Positions 35,805 to 42,663 of a DNA stretch of 64,000 nucleotides are shown in pieces (within the stretch, counting starts at the first letter, position 1; each line of letters begins with the position of its first letter). Origin of the DNA: an uncultured Duncaniella sp. (GTDB lineage: Bacteria > Bacteroidota > Bacteroidia > Bacteroidales > Muribaculaceae). A program made the position numbers and the translations under genes. The stretch is taken from the NCBI GenBank assembly GCA_910589485.1, contig CAJUSW010000004.1:186001-250000 (forward strand). The letters run 5' to 3'. The notes under the pieces were generated by a model, which was not told where the DNA came from, searched no databases, and saw nothing but the letters and a program-made list of their open reading frames with translations.

Positions 35805-36135
35805 CTATCTCAGACACGAGGAATATCCTGACGCGCCTCCTATAGAAGATTATACCTCTGAAACAATTTCCGATAGCCGTGATGAAACAATCACCATCCT
35901 CACAGCAGAAGTGGAACCAGGGAAATGGGTTGCCGGTTACTCGGTCTTTTGGCTTAACCATCGACATTCATTCTTGGCACCCTCACTCGCAAATGGCTGG
36001 TTCGACAGTCAACGTGCCGCGAAATTATATTATCTCGGTTTCATGCATGGGTACTTGAGATTCTTCACCATGGACAACCAATCGGCTATTATAAACGCAA
36101 TCAATAAGTATCAACAAGCATCATTATTTGAATAA
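35788..36135 (+). CDS. Hypothetical phage protein
   Basis: This 115-residue protein overlaps the DnaA-like gene by 17 nt. Aromatic-rich core (WVAGYSVFWLNHRHSFLAPSLANGWFDSQRAAKLYYLGFMHGYL). No signal peptide, no family recognised. Its stop precedes the next lipoprotein gene by 16 nt. Confidence 0.65.
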   Translation: MPHPFDYLRHEEYPDAPPIEDYTSETISDSRDETITILTAEVEPGKWVAGYSVFWLNHRHSFLAPSLANGWFDSQRAAKLYYLGFMHGYLRFFTMDNQSAIINAINKYQQASLFE

Positions 36136-36151
36136 CCAATATAACAGAATT

Positions 36152-36553
36152 ATGACAATCTCTTTTAAAATTTTAATCCTTGCGCTCGTTGCGGCCGCAG
36201 TCTTTGCCGGCTGCTCCAGACTTAAAGCAGACCGGACAAGGGCCATTGAGCCTGACGGATTCGTATCAGATCCCACTGTGGAGCCTCTATGTGCCGACAC
36301 CAAAGCACAAGTGCCATATGAAGTTCTCGAAGCGCGCCGTGGTGACTTCATCCGCATATCCATCGCTGATGACTGCGACCGTAAGGCAGTATCTTCAACA
36401 GTGTCGGAACTCGCCCTTGCCTATAGTCGTGTTGATGTATGCCATCCGGAATTTACAGAACGCGGCGATCAGTACTTGAGCTTCGTCGGTGACATCGTAT
36501 GTGATTTCAACGCCGGTAGATCAATGCCAATCTCTGAATGGATAGCATTATGA
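36152..36553 (+). CDS. Phage-encoded small lipoprotein
   Basis: From ATG 36152 the product is 133 residues with a signal peptide and lipobox VFAGCSRL. An upstream TTG in the same frame at 36128 would add eight residues but overlaps the previous gene. Prophage lipoproteins in the early region are sometimes superinfection-exclusion factors; nothing more specific can be said here. Confidence 0.6.
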   Translation: MTISFKILILALVAAAVFAGCSRLKADRTRAIEPDGFVSDPTVEPLCADTKAQVPYEVLEARRGDFIRISIADDCDRKAVSSTVSELALAYSRVDVCHPEFTERGDQYLSFVGDIVCDFNAGRSMPISEWIAL

Positions 36554-36729
36554 AAAGGGATAGGACCATAAAGGTCGTTTTGCTGAAATCATTCCGCAAT
36601 GGCGGTGGTATCCGGTTTGAGAAAGGTGAGATCCTTAATCTCCAGATCTCTAATCTTGGCCATAACGTGCTTTTCGATGACACACGTGTTATCGCTAAGG
36701 TTCCGGCATCATATTTTCAAATCATATAA
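36550..36729 (+). CDS. Hypothetical small phage protein (beta-rich)
   Basis: 59 residues from ATG 36550, overlapping the previous stop (ATGA). The sequence (TIKVVLLKSFRNGGGIRFEKGEILNL) suggests a small beta-barrel. Family unknown. Confidence 0.55.
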   Translation: MKRDRTIKVVLLKSFRNGGGIRFEKGEILNLQISNLGHNVLFDDTRVIAKVPASYFQII

Positions 36730-36730
36730 G

Positions 36731-36946
36731 ATGGATAGTGCCTATATGCCAATTTACAATTTCCCATGCTCCAGGGTATATATTCCCAGCATCGACGAGT
36801 ATCTTCTGGGGTATCGTACTCAAATAATTGAAGTGGAAGATGTCGATTATATCGACATCTCGCCACCTCTGCCAATCACAGATCCGGCAAGAATCCTGAA
36901 TCCACCTGAAAGTTTTATCAAGCTTCTAAATTCTAATCTCTTATAA
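36731..36946 (+). CDS. Hypothetical small phage protein
   Basis: 71 residues from ATG 36731, one base after the previous stop; the longer frame upstream is out of phase overlap. Contains YIPSIDEYLLGY and an acidic DVDYIDIS stretch. No family recognised. Confidence 0.5.
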   Translation: MDSAYMPIYNFPCSRVYIPSIDEYLLGYRTQIIEVEDVDYIDISPPLPITDPARILNPPESFIKLLNSNLL

Positions 36947-36957
36947 TATCTCGATCT

Positions 36958-37233
36958 ATGATGGATTATAAATCCTCCCCTACTATAAATGAAATCGTAC
37001 TCAACCGTCCGGAGAAGCCTGAACGACGTGATTTCTCGTTCTCGACAGGCCAAGGTCGTTTCTTAGTCGGCGACATGGTTAAATTTTTCTTTGGTGCCGT
37101 GATCCGCTCCGGACGCATTACCAACTCCATACGCCGGGATCTGACTCAGATATACCATATCGAATCAGTGTCGCACACATGGTATAGAGGCATCCCGGAA
37201 AATCAAATTATCTCTAAACTTCATACAATATAA
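36958..37233 (+). CDS. Hypothetical phage protein
   Basis: 91 residues in the tight early operon, with a stretch GRFLVGDMVKFFFGAVIRSGRI; soluble, family unknown. Confidence 0.55.
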   Translation: MMDYKSSPTINEIVLNRPEKPERRDFSFSTGQGRFLVGDMVKFFFGAVIRSGRITNSIRRDLTQIYHIESVSHTWYRGIPENQIISKLHTI

Positions 37234-37237
37234 ACTT

Positions 37238-37669
37238 ATGCTATCTTTCTCAGTTTTTTTACTTGGTCGCCGATCTCACGGTTCTACGAAGAGTCAGACC
37301 TCGGATCCTTCTCAATCTGCGACTTCTGATCATACAGCAAAAGATCAGTCTGCCCGGAAGGATGAAGAATCCTCAATAAGAGCTTCTCAGATTGCAGATG
37401 CCGCAACCGAGGCGATCAAAGACATTTTTCCAAAGTCCCCTTCAACAGCTATGATTTCAGGCTTGATGTTCATGAAAGGGGCTAAGTGGGCCGATGAAAA
37501 CCAACGTGCCTCTTTCACCTCTCTTGAATCTTGGGCTCTTGCTCAGCGTCAGGCGTTCGAGTCCATACTGGGATCGGACTTAGCCCAAACACCCCCAACG
37601 GTACGTTTTTTCCTACAACTTGTCTTCTCGAGGGGTGCGGACTGGGCTTCGGAAAATCCTAAGGCTTGA
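37238..37669 (+). CDS. Hypothetical phage protein with duplicated GA-W motif
   Basis: 143 residues. A polar, Ser/Asp-rich N-terminal half precedes two similar segments (MISGLMFMKGAKWADENQ and FFLQLVFSRGADWASENP), so the C-terminal half contains an internal duplication. Function unknown. Overlaps the next gene by a few bases. Confidence 0.55.
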   Translation: MLSFSVFLLGRRSHGSTKSQTSDPSQSATSDHTAKDQSARKDEESSIRASQIADAATEAIKDIFPKSPSTAMISGLMFMKGAKWADENQRASFTSLESWALAQRQAFESILGSDLAQTPPTVRFFLQLVFSRGADWASENPKA

Positions 37670-37932
37670 CCATGTTCCCTATAACGAATATGTCGGATGA
37701 GGAACAATTAAAGGCGGTGATTGAAGAAATTCATAATCTTGAAGATTTCGTTGTCCTCGGGAGACGTAAGAATACAGGCGCTACCTTTTGTTCTTCAACT
37801 GTTACCAACCCAGTCCAGCTCTCCAATTTAATCCTCGGTCTAATGCTTGGAGCACCGCAATTCGTTAAGCCGATAATGGTTGCGATTGATCGGTACTGGG
37901 AAATAAAAACTCAATGCAATAACCCAAAATAA
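37666..37932 (+). CDS. Hypothetical phage protein
   Basis: 88 residues from TTG 37666, or 86 from ATG 37672, which is the more likely start. Mixed alpha/beta, one hydrophobic stretch (LSNLILGLMLGAPQFV); family unknown. Confidence 0.5.
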   Translation: MTMFPITNMSDEEQLKAVIEEIHNLEDFVVLGRRKNTGATFCSSTVTNPVQLSNLILGLMLGAPQFVKPIMVAIDRYWEIKTQCNNPK

Positions 37933-37942
37933 CAAAACTCCT

Positions 37943-38125
37943 ATGGAAGAAATGATTAAATTCGATCCCTACCGCCGACGTCTCAAAAACAACCGCAAGG
38001 AGACACGCGGTCGTCGCATACAGCTTGCCCCCGCCTGTACGTCTGATGATATCTTTCAGGCAACATCTACTATCGAAGCGTTGCGTAGGGCTCGTTCGAT
38101 GAAAAACATTCAGCATCACTCATAA
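37943..38125 (+). CDS. Small basic phage protein
   Basis: 60 residues, strongly basic (YRRRLKNNRKETRGRRIQL), possibly nucleic-acid binding. Last gene before a terminator-like hairpin. Confidence 0.5.
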   Translation: MEEMIKFDPYRRRLKNNRKETRGRRIQLAPACTSDDIFQATSTIEALRRARSMKNIQHHS

Positions 38126-38143
38126 TCTCTAACCAAGGGCGGA

Positions 38144-38181
38144 TATTAAAACTGTACTTTAGGCTCTTTTATCCGCTCTTT
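38144..38181 (+). terminator. Probable terminator in the early region
   Basis: GCGGAT and ATCCGC flank a 25-nt loop and are followed by CTCTTTTT. The large loop makes this a weak prediction. Confidence 0.4.
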
Positions 38182-38202
38182 TTAATCATTGATAATTGAT
38201 AT

Positions 38203-38406
38203 ATGATATTTAAAGTACTCATCGAAGTAGTTGACGCTCATGGCCCCCATGTAGAATGTAAGGTGCTTTCCGTCGTGTCCGGCTCTCAGCTCGAAAATAG
38301 GATTGACACTACAATCTCCAATCTAAAGGCTGATGGATGTCGACTGGTACGCATCGTTGACTGTTTCAACATCTCTGAACCATCCTCGACCCCGCGAAAT
38401 GGCTAA
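38203..38406 (+). CDS. Hypothetical small phage protein
   Basis: 67 residues, soluble, beginning MIFKVLIEVVDAHGPHVECKV. Overlaps the next small gene by 8 nt. No family recognised. Confidence 0.5.
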   Translation: MIFKVLIEVVDAHGPHVECKVLSVVSGSQLENRIDTTISNLKADGCRLVRIVDCFNISEPSSTPRNG

Positions 38407-38560
38407 AAGACCAATAATCTCCGAGCCTGAGCGAGAGGCCTGCCGATTGTATCCTTGTACTACTCTCGCGGCTGCAACCCAGCTCAGGCTCGCGGCCTAT
38501 CGCCTTTGTCGCGATATAAGTCAGTCAATCCCAAAACTTAGAACACATCGTAATGATTGA
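38399..38560 (+). CDS. Small basic phage protein
   Basis: 53 residues from ATG 38399 (MAKRPIISEPEREACRLYP). Cysteine- and arginine-rich helix. Family unknown; the longer frame from 38333 overlaps the upstream gene and is less likely. Confidence 0.45.
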   Translation: MAKRPIISEPEREACRLYPCTTLAAATQLRLAAYRLCRDISQSIPKLRTHRND

Positions 38561-38663
38561 AATAACAACTTACTCCCCGGCAGACCTCACAAGTGGGGTC
38601 TGCAGCGAGTACGGGTATAAACTTAAACAAATCAAAGTAGGCTGTGAAACTCGAAAAAAATAG
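38553..38663 (+). CDS. Very small phage ORF
   Basis: A 36-residue frame (MIEITTYSPADLTSGVC...) whose start overlaps the previous stop and which ends inside the next gene. This head-to-tail packing is typical of the operon, so it may be translated, but support is thin. Confidence 0.3.
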   Translation: MIEITTYSPADLTSGVCSEYGYKLKQIKVGCETRKK

Positions 38664-38871
38664 GATTTCCTTGACCCTTAATGAAGCCGATGAAATCCGG
38701 GAGTATTTAGAAACCTTGTATGCGATGGAGGGCACGTTGGACGAATCTTTTAACGCTGAATGTCGTCGAGCTGGATTTTTTGCACGAAAACTCCACCGCT
38801 TACTGAAAGGTGATGCACCAGTCACATGGCCTGACCCTGGTCCAATTCCAAACAGATTCGACATTTTATGA
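38644..38871 (+). CDS. Hypothetical phage protein
   Basis: 75 residues from a GTG start (MKLEKNRISLTLNEADEIREYLETLY), mostly helical and charged. Ends 4 nt into the next gene. Confidence 0.5.
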   Translation: MKLEKNRISLTLNEADEIREYLETLYAMEGTLDESFNAECRRAGFFARKLHRLLKGDAPVTWPDPGPIPNRFDIL

Positions 38872-39131
38872 TGAAATTTATCCAAACCGCTCCCACTGGG
38901 AGCGATGAAACGGCTCCATACTATGTTGTTCTCGATAAGCCTTATCTATTCGGTGAGCTTGTTGCTGAAATTCTTACTCAAAATGAATGGGGCTACATTC
39001 GTTTTTGCGGTACTCTCATTGAATATAGAGGTTCGTCCGTAAAGAATATTCGCGGCGATCTCCTGAAACTCCCAGTAAAACAGGTGAAAGCCTCCGGAGG
39101 ATGGGGCAATATGAACTATTACGTTGAATAG
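38868..39131 (+). CDS. Hypothetical phage protein
   Basis: 87 residues, beta-rich (YYVVLDKPYLFGELVAEIL, WGYIRFCGTLIEYRG). Overlaps the previous stop. Family unknown. Confidence 0.5.
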   Translation: MMKFIQTAPTGSDETAPYYVVLDKPYLFGELVAEILTQNEWGYIRFCGTLIEYRGSSVKNIRGDLLKLPVKQVKASGGWGNMNYYVE

Positions 39132-39133
39132 AC

Positions 39134-39421
39134 ATGGCCGAACTTCCAAAAATCAAATGCTCTCAACCACCACCTCCCCCGCGGAAGATGGCTCCGCCTT
39201 CGCCTTGGCGTAAGGTCGGAGAGGCTCAACCGGAGGACTGCACCCCGGTGCTCATCAGGGTTTATTATAAATCCGCTAAGACAGGCAGGTTTACAGCCGA
39301 ATTCGAGGTGTTTTACTACATGGCTCAGTTTGGTGGTTTTGCCTTCCACGAAAAGATAAACCGTCGTTTGGGCTTGAAGGTCACCCATTGGATGCCAATA
39401 CCACAAGTGCCAAGCAAATAA
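39134..39421 (+). CDS. DUF551-like phage protein
   Basis: 95 residues with a proline-rich N-terminus, and ending VTHWMPIPQVPSK. That ending is the hallmark of DUF551 proteins, common in phage early regions and of unknown function. Confidence 0.65.
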   Translation: MAELPKIKCSQPPPPPRKMAPPSPWRKVGEAQPEDCTPVLIRVYYKSAKTGRFTAEFEVFYYMAQFGGFAFHEKINRRLGLKVTHWMPIPQVPSK

Positions 39422-39434
39422 CAAGTATTGTAAA

Positions 39435-39881
39435 ATGATTGAAACAGTTATAGAAATTAGTATGGGAGTTATCGCCCTTCTGACAGGTCTTTCTCTTGGT
39501 TACTCCTGGGGTCGTCGGAAAGGTGAATCCTCCGGCTTTGAGCGTGGCCTGCGCGCTCAGATAAGGACAAATGAAGCATACCTGAACGAGTATCGCACCA
39601 AGTTTGAGCGCTACCAATGCTCTCGAAAGTTCTTCATCCGTAGTTCATGGAATCTCGAAGATCTTGAACTGGCCGCCACTTCGCAAGTGCAGATTATGAA
39701 TGAATCTATTATTAAATTACTGATGGACAATAAAGTGATAAGGCCTTACATACTTTCACAAGAGTTGAGTGACAACGATATAGTATGGACTGTTGGCATT
39801 TCACTATATTGTGCTCCGGATCCGGTTGCTACGGACTTCGAGGCTCTGCCTTTCATAAGGCGTCCACTGTCAGGAATGTAA
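39435..39881 (+). CDS. Phage membrane protein, single N-terminal helix
   Basis: 148 residues with one N-terminal transmembrane segment (VIEISMGVIALLTGLSLGYSWG) and a soluble C-terminal domain. Family unknown. Confidence 0.55.
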   Translation: MIETVIEISMGVIALLTGLSLGYSWGRRKGESSGFERGLRAQIRTNEAYLNEYRTKFERYQCSRKFFIRSSWNLEDLELAATSQVQIMNESIIKLLMDNKVIRPYILSQELSDNDIVWTVGISLYCAPDPVATDFEALPFIRRPLSGM

Positions 39882-39886
39882 AAAAA

Positions 39887-39950
39887 AATAACCTTTTCGT
39901 TATTTTTATGCTCTAAAATTTTGCCAATAACGAAATAGTTATTACCTTTG
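39887..39950 (+). promoter_or_regulatory. Promoter with two AATAAC-N6-GTTATT palindromes
   Basis: TTTG (39920-39923), 19 nt spacer, TACCTTTG (39943-39950) is a complete promoter. The palindrome AATAAC-N6-GTTATT occurs at 39887-39904, upstream, and at 39926-39943, filling the spacer. This is a typical arrangement for a repressor operator. The regulator is unknown. Confidence 0.6.
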
Positions 39951-39976
39951 TATCGTAATCAGAAACTAACCAAGTT

Positions 39977-40150
39977 ATGAACAAAAAAGAACTTATTCAA
40001 CAACTCATCCACAAACGGATGGAAGCAAGAGCAATGCTCGAAGCCTTCAGAATCCTCGACCCCAAGAGGTATAAAAGAGACCTTGACAAACTCCTTGACC
40101 GAATCAATGAAATCGACAAGCTGATCGAGGAACTGAACAGAAAGAATTAA
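39977..40150 (+). CDS. Small coiled-coil protein
   Basis: 57 residues from ATG 39977 (MNKKELIQQLIHKRMEARAM), highly charged and helical throughout. It directly follows a palindrome-controlled promoter and is closed by a terminator at 40156-40188. The function is unknown; it could autoregulate the promoter or be a small inhibitor. Confidence 0.55.
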   Translation: MNKKELIQQLIHKRMEARAMLEAFRILDPKRYKRDLDKLLDRINEIDKLIEELNRKN

Positions 40151-40155
40151 CAAAC

Positions 40156-40188
40156 GCTCCCGCCCTCTCTCCGGCGGGCGGGAGCTTT
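40156..40188 (+). terminator. Terminator after the small coiled-coil gene
   Basis: GCTCCCGCCC/GGGCGGGAGC, a 10-bp perfect stem with a 10-nt loop, then TTT. Confidence 0.7.
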
Positions 40189-40201
40189 AAAATTATAGGC
40201 T

Positions 40202-40609
40202 ATGATACATGACAAATTGAATGAGCTTGGCAAACTCATGGACCAGAATCCTACATCTCCTCAAGTGCTCGCCCTGGCCACCGAAATAAAGAGCACTTGC
40301 ACTACTCCCGAAGATGAAAAGCTCGTTGATGACTTTGTAGGCGCTCGCCTTTCAAAGCTCACTGCCGACATCGAGCAGATACATGAAGAGGCTATCAAGC
40401 TTCAGCTTGGTGAGATCGGCGACATGATCAACCTCAGCTATATCGCAAAAAAATACTTTAAGAAAAGCCGGGCATGGCTTTCTCAGCGTGTCAATGGAAA
40501 CAGCGTCAACGGTAAGCCTTGCCGCTTTACGCCGGCAGAACTCGACACATTTAACGCCGCTCTGCGTGATATGTCAATACGTCTCGCAAGTGTGGCCGTA
40601 AAATACTAA
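40202..40609 (+). CDS. DUF5053-like phage protein
   Basis: 135 residues. The C-terminal half (IAKKYFKKSRAWLSQRVNGNSVNGKPCRFTPAEL) resembles the HTH-like segment of DUF5053 proteins found in many Bacteroides prophages. Function unknown, probably DNA-binding. A GC-rich hairpin terminator follows. Confidence 0.6.
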   Translation: MIHDKLNELGKLMDQNPTSPQVLALATEIKSTCTTPEDEKLVDDFVGARLSKLTADIEQIHEEAIKLQLGEIGDMINLSYIAKKYFKKSRAWLSQRVNGNSVNGKPCRFTPAELDTFNAALRDMSIRLASVAVKY

Positions 40610-40668
40610 GCTTCCTCCATAACTTGGATGATTACACAAGCCCTACGCGGAAGCCGTAGGTAGCTCGC

Positions 40669-40695
40669 ACCCTCGCCATAACGGCGGGGGTGTTT
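40669..40695 (+). terminator. Terminator upstream of the retropepsin gene
   Basis: CACCCTCGCC/GGCGGGGGTG with a 5-nt loop, followed by TTTT. A second hairpin (CCTAC/GTAGG, 40642-40660) precedes it. Confidence 0.7.
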
Positions 40696-40716
40696 TGTAA
40701 TGTCTCTCTAAATTTT

Positions 40717-40725
40717 TATATTTGC
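40717..40725 (+). promoter_or_regulatory. -7 box of the retropepsin gene
   Basis: TATATTTGC ends 3 nt before the ATG at 40729, so transcription should begin at or next to the start codon (leaderless message). Confidence 0.5.
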
Positions 40726-40728
40726 AAG

Positions 40729-41295
40729 ATGAATCGACAACATAAACCATTCGCGATCACAGCAAAAACAATAGGCATCCCCCAAAGGCTGTTTACGCCC
40801 CTATTGGTCGTTAATCTGCGGAGCAAATACAAACTGGCCGCCAAATATGTCAATGCCCTGTGGGACACCGGGGCTGCCACATGCGTCATGTCGGCCGAGC
40901 TCGCCCGCTCTCTTGGCTTTGACTTCAGCCATTCAGTCCCTACCAAGAGCATCGGTCATGATGTTGTTCAATCCTCTTTCGGATACGCCTATGTCGCTCT
41001 TGTCAGTAACGGTGACTTGATCGAGACAGTGGCCGCAGTGGTCGATGAGTCGCTCGGGGATGGATATTCCTTCATTATAGGCATGGATCTCATCAGCAAA
41101 GGCTCCTTGGCAATCAGTTGCTCCCCGAGTCTAACGGTCCTATCTTTTACAATTCCATCTGCACCGGCCATTGATTTCGTTAAGGATCTACCGGATGACG
41201 GCATTACTAAATCAGTGCTTGAACTCGGTATAAATAATCCTGAAGATCCACGCGTTTATTACGGTACAGAGGTCATGGATTTGATCAACTCTTAA
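40729..41295 (+). CDS. Retropepsin-like aspartic protease
   Basis: This 188-residue protein has the catalytic motif DTGA (Asp46-Thr-Gly-Ala) in ALWDTGAATCVMS and the matching downstream hydrophobic loop IIGMDLISKGSLAIS. This is the single-lobed retroviral-type fold, which works as a homodimer. A C-terminal extension of about 50 residues is unrecognised. It has its own promoter and is set off by a terminator, so it looks like an independently expressed accessory gene. The substrate (phage repressor, capsid or host protein) is unknown. The frame is open upstream, but those codons lie inside the promoter. Confidence 0.78.
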   Translation: MNRQHKPFAITAKTIGIPQRLFTPLLVVNLRSKYKLAAKYVNALWDTGAATCVMSAELARSLGFDFSHSVPTKSIGHDVVQSSFGYAYVALVSNGDLIETVAAVVDESLGDGYSFIIGMDLISKGSLAISCSPSLTVLSFTIPSAPAIDFVKDLPDDGITKSVLELGINNPEDPRVYYGTEVMDLINS

Positions 41296-41343
41296 ATTTT
41301 TATATCCTAAATTTTGGCGGTATCGCCTATTTAACAAAAAGTT

Positions 41344-41802
41344 ATGATCTGGCTAATTCTCATAGGAATTATTGTGGTTTGCGTTATTGTATCTCAAACC
41401 CAAACGTCTGACACTCCCATCAGTACTGGGAGGTCAAAATCTTCGCATTTAAACAAAATTACATGTGACCTGATTACAGATGCAGAGTATCAACGCTCTC
41501 GTGACAACAAAACGCCGTTGAGATTCGAAGTAGAATTACCAAAGACTCTTTACAAGAAAGACAAAAAAGTCATTTCTATGCTAAAAGAAAATGACCCATT
41601 AGACATTTCCTGGTGGGAAGAAGAAAGCGAAACGAGCCGATCATGGGGAATTCAAGTGGCTACTATTGACGGCAAAGTATTGGGCCGTCCCCCGTATTCT
41701 TTAAAAACAGAGATCGCCAATCGATTCGATTTTATAAAGGGGGCAAAGATTGAACGAATTGATCCTGAAGCCCCTCGCATTTGGGCCCTAATCGAATTTT
41801 AA
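41344..41802 (+). CDS. Membrane-anchored hypothetical protein
   Basis: 152 residues: an N-terminal transmembrane helix (MIWLILIGIIVVCVIV), then a soluble domain (LDISWWEEESETSRSWGIQVATIDG ... IWALIEF). No family recognised. Confidence 0.55.
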   Translation: MIWLILIGIIVVCVIVSQTQTSDTPISTGRSKSSHLNKITCDLITDAEYQRSRDNKTPLRFEVELPKTLYKKDKKVISMLKENDPLDISWWEEESETSRSWGIQVATIDGKVLGRPPYSLKTEIANRFDFIKGAKIERIDPEAPRIWALIEF

Positions 41803-41819
41803 AAAATCCTATTAGATTT

Positions 41820-41850
41820 TTTGTTGTCTCACAAATTATTCATAATTTTG
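41820..41850 (+). promoter_or_regulatory. Promoter of structured RNA 1
   Basis: TTTG (41820-41823), 19 nt spacer, TAATTTTG (41843-41850). Initiation is expected within about 7 nt, i.e. at the start of word X of the RNA (41855). The initiator context TTTTGTGG is shared with the promoters at 45383 and 56113. Confidence 0.65.
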
Positions 41851-41854
41851 TGGT

Positions 41855-42062
41855 GCTATAACTCATTATGGTTAGTCCATACCGAAGAGCGAACGGTTAG
41901 ACGCTCGACATAGCCGGGCATTTTTTATGCCCTATTGGTTCCGACGTTTGTGTCGGATCCAAGACATACAGTAGCCCCATACGGCTACCTTTCCGAACCA
42001 TTAATAGCGCCCTTCGGGGCTGACCATTATGAGTTATAGCAACGGAAAGGTAGCCGTTTTTT
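41855..42062 (+). ncRNA. Structured RNA 1 (X/X' long-range stem, pseudoknotted with its terminator)
   Basis: The RNA starts with word X, GCTATAACTCATTATGGT (41855-41872), which pairs 17/18 with X' at 42023-42040. Between them are hairpins GAGCG/CGCTC (41887-41906), GGGCATTTTTTATGCCC (41916-41932, identical in RNA 2), CCGAC/GTCGG (41941-41956) and a CCCTTCGGGG tetraloop hairpin (42010-42019). The terminator stem CGGCTACCTTTCCG (41982-41995) with CGGAAAGGTAGCCG (42043-42056) plus T6 encloses X' in its loop, so X-X' and the terminator form a pseudoknot. GTAGCC (41971-41976) can pair with GGCTAC (41983-41988) and would block the terminator. I know no RNA family with this layout. Confidence 0.72.
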
Positions 42063-42071
42063 GTCTGCCTA

Positions 42072-42093
42072 TTGCTATAACTCATAATGGTCA
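42072..42093 (+). promoter_or_regulatory. Word X'' of RNA 1, over the start of the next gene
   Basis: This 22-nt segment is the perfect reverse complement of 42021-42042 (X' and its flanks) and a near copy of X. It ends 5 nt before the ATG at 42099, so pairing with X', either in cis on a read-through transcript or in trans from RNA 1, would cover the ribosome-binding region. Confidence 0.65.
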
Positions 42094-42098
42094 TCATT

Positions 42099-42452
42099 AT
42101 GTATCAATCCATTCTATTCAAGGCACCTGGGCGCTGCTCTAACTCGCCCATCGTGATTCTCAACGCGCTATCTCTGCGCCAGTCCTTAACCCTCGGCTCC
42201 CGCCTCTCCCGCACCCTCTCGATGGCATGGCAGTGGCTGAAGTGCAGATGTACTCCTGGCAGACTCATCACATCGGCATGTGCCATCTGCGCAGTTACGG
42301 CCTTCTTTGCCGGACTTGAGTCTGCTGTCACTCGCTCAGAGGAGGCTCACCTGCTTCTGGCCATCTCAACCGCCGTAGGCCTTCCGCTCGCCATCATCGG
42401 CGCATTCATCACATCTACATCAGGAAAGGAGGTAAAAAATGTACGGATTTAA
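42099..42452 (+). CDS. Small membrane protein controlled by RNA 1 (putative)
   Basis: 117 residues from ATG 42099 (MYQSILFKAPGRC). An ATG at 42087 adds four residues but lies inside X''. An amphipathic basic N-terminal half (SLRQSLTLGSRLSRTLSMAWQWLK) precedes two hydrophobic helices (LITSACAICAVTAFFAGL and LLLAISTAVGLPLAIIGAFI). GC content is higher than in neighbouring phage genes. No family is recognised; it could be a holin- or toxin-like membrane peptide, which is speculation. The next gene starts within its last 14 nt. Confidence 0.6.
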   Translation: MYQSILFKAPGRCSNSPIVILNALSLRQSLTLGSRLSRTLSMAWQWLKCRCTPGRLITSACAICAVTAFFAGLESAVTRSEEAHLLLAISTAVGLPLAIIGAFITSTSGKEVKNVRI

Positions 42453-42663
42453 GGAAGATTTATTGAACGGAGTTACAAGAGACATCGAGAAGAACTGGGA
42501 GCGCATGGGAGGCAATGTGCCGTACTTCGTCAATCTCGTCCGCAAGTCAGGCCTTAATGCTGACTGGGTAAGTGAATACCTGCTCGAGCGTGGAAAGGTA
42601 GGCCCGGTATGCGTCACAACGGTATTCAATGCTTTCTTGATCGAGGAAGGAGGTGTGGCATGA
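42439..42663 (+). CDS. Hypothetical small protein with strong SD
   Basis: 74 residues (MYGFKEDLLNGVTRDIEKNWERM). It is preceded by AGGAGGT six nt before the ATG, a full Shine-Dalgarno sequence, which is unusual in this lineage. Overlaps the neighbours on both sides. Family unknown. Confidence 0.55.
   Translation: MYGFKEDLLNGVTRDIEKNWERMGGNVPYFVNLVRKSGLNADWVSEYLLERGKVGPVCVTTVFNAFLIEEGGVA

Noticed and set aside
41855..42091. Retron, group II intron or IS110-type bridge RNA at RNA 1
   Set aside because: No reverse transcriptase or DEDD recombinase is encoded nearby, and the RNA ends in an intrinsic terminator.
41897..42097. Minus-strand ORF across RNA 1
   Set aside because: Lies entirely opposite a structured RNA; no promoter on that strand. 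The similar ORF at 55402-55596 opposite RNA 2 is rejected for the same reason.
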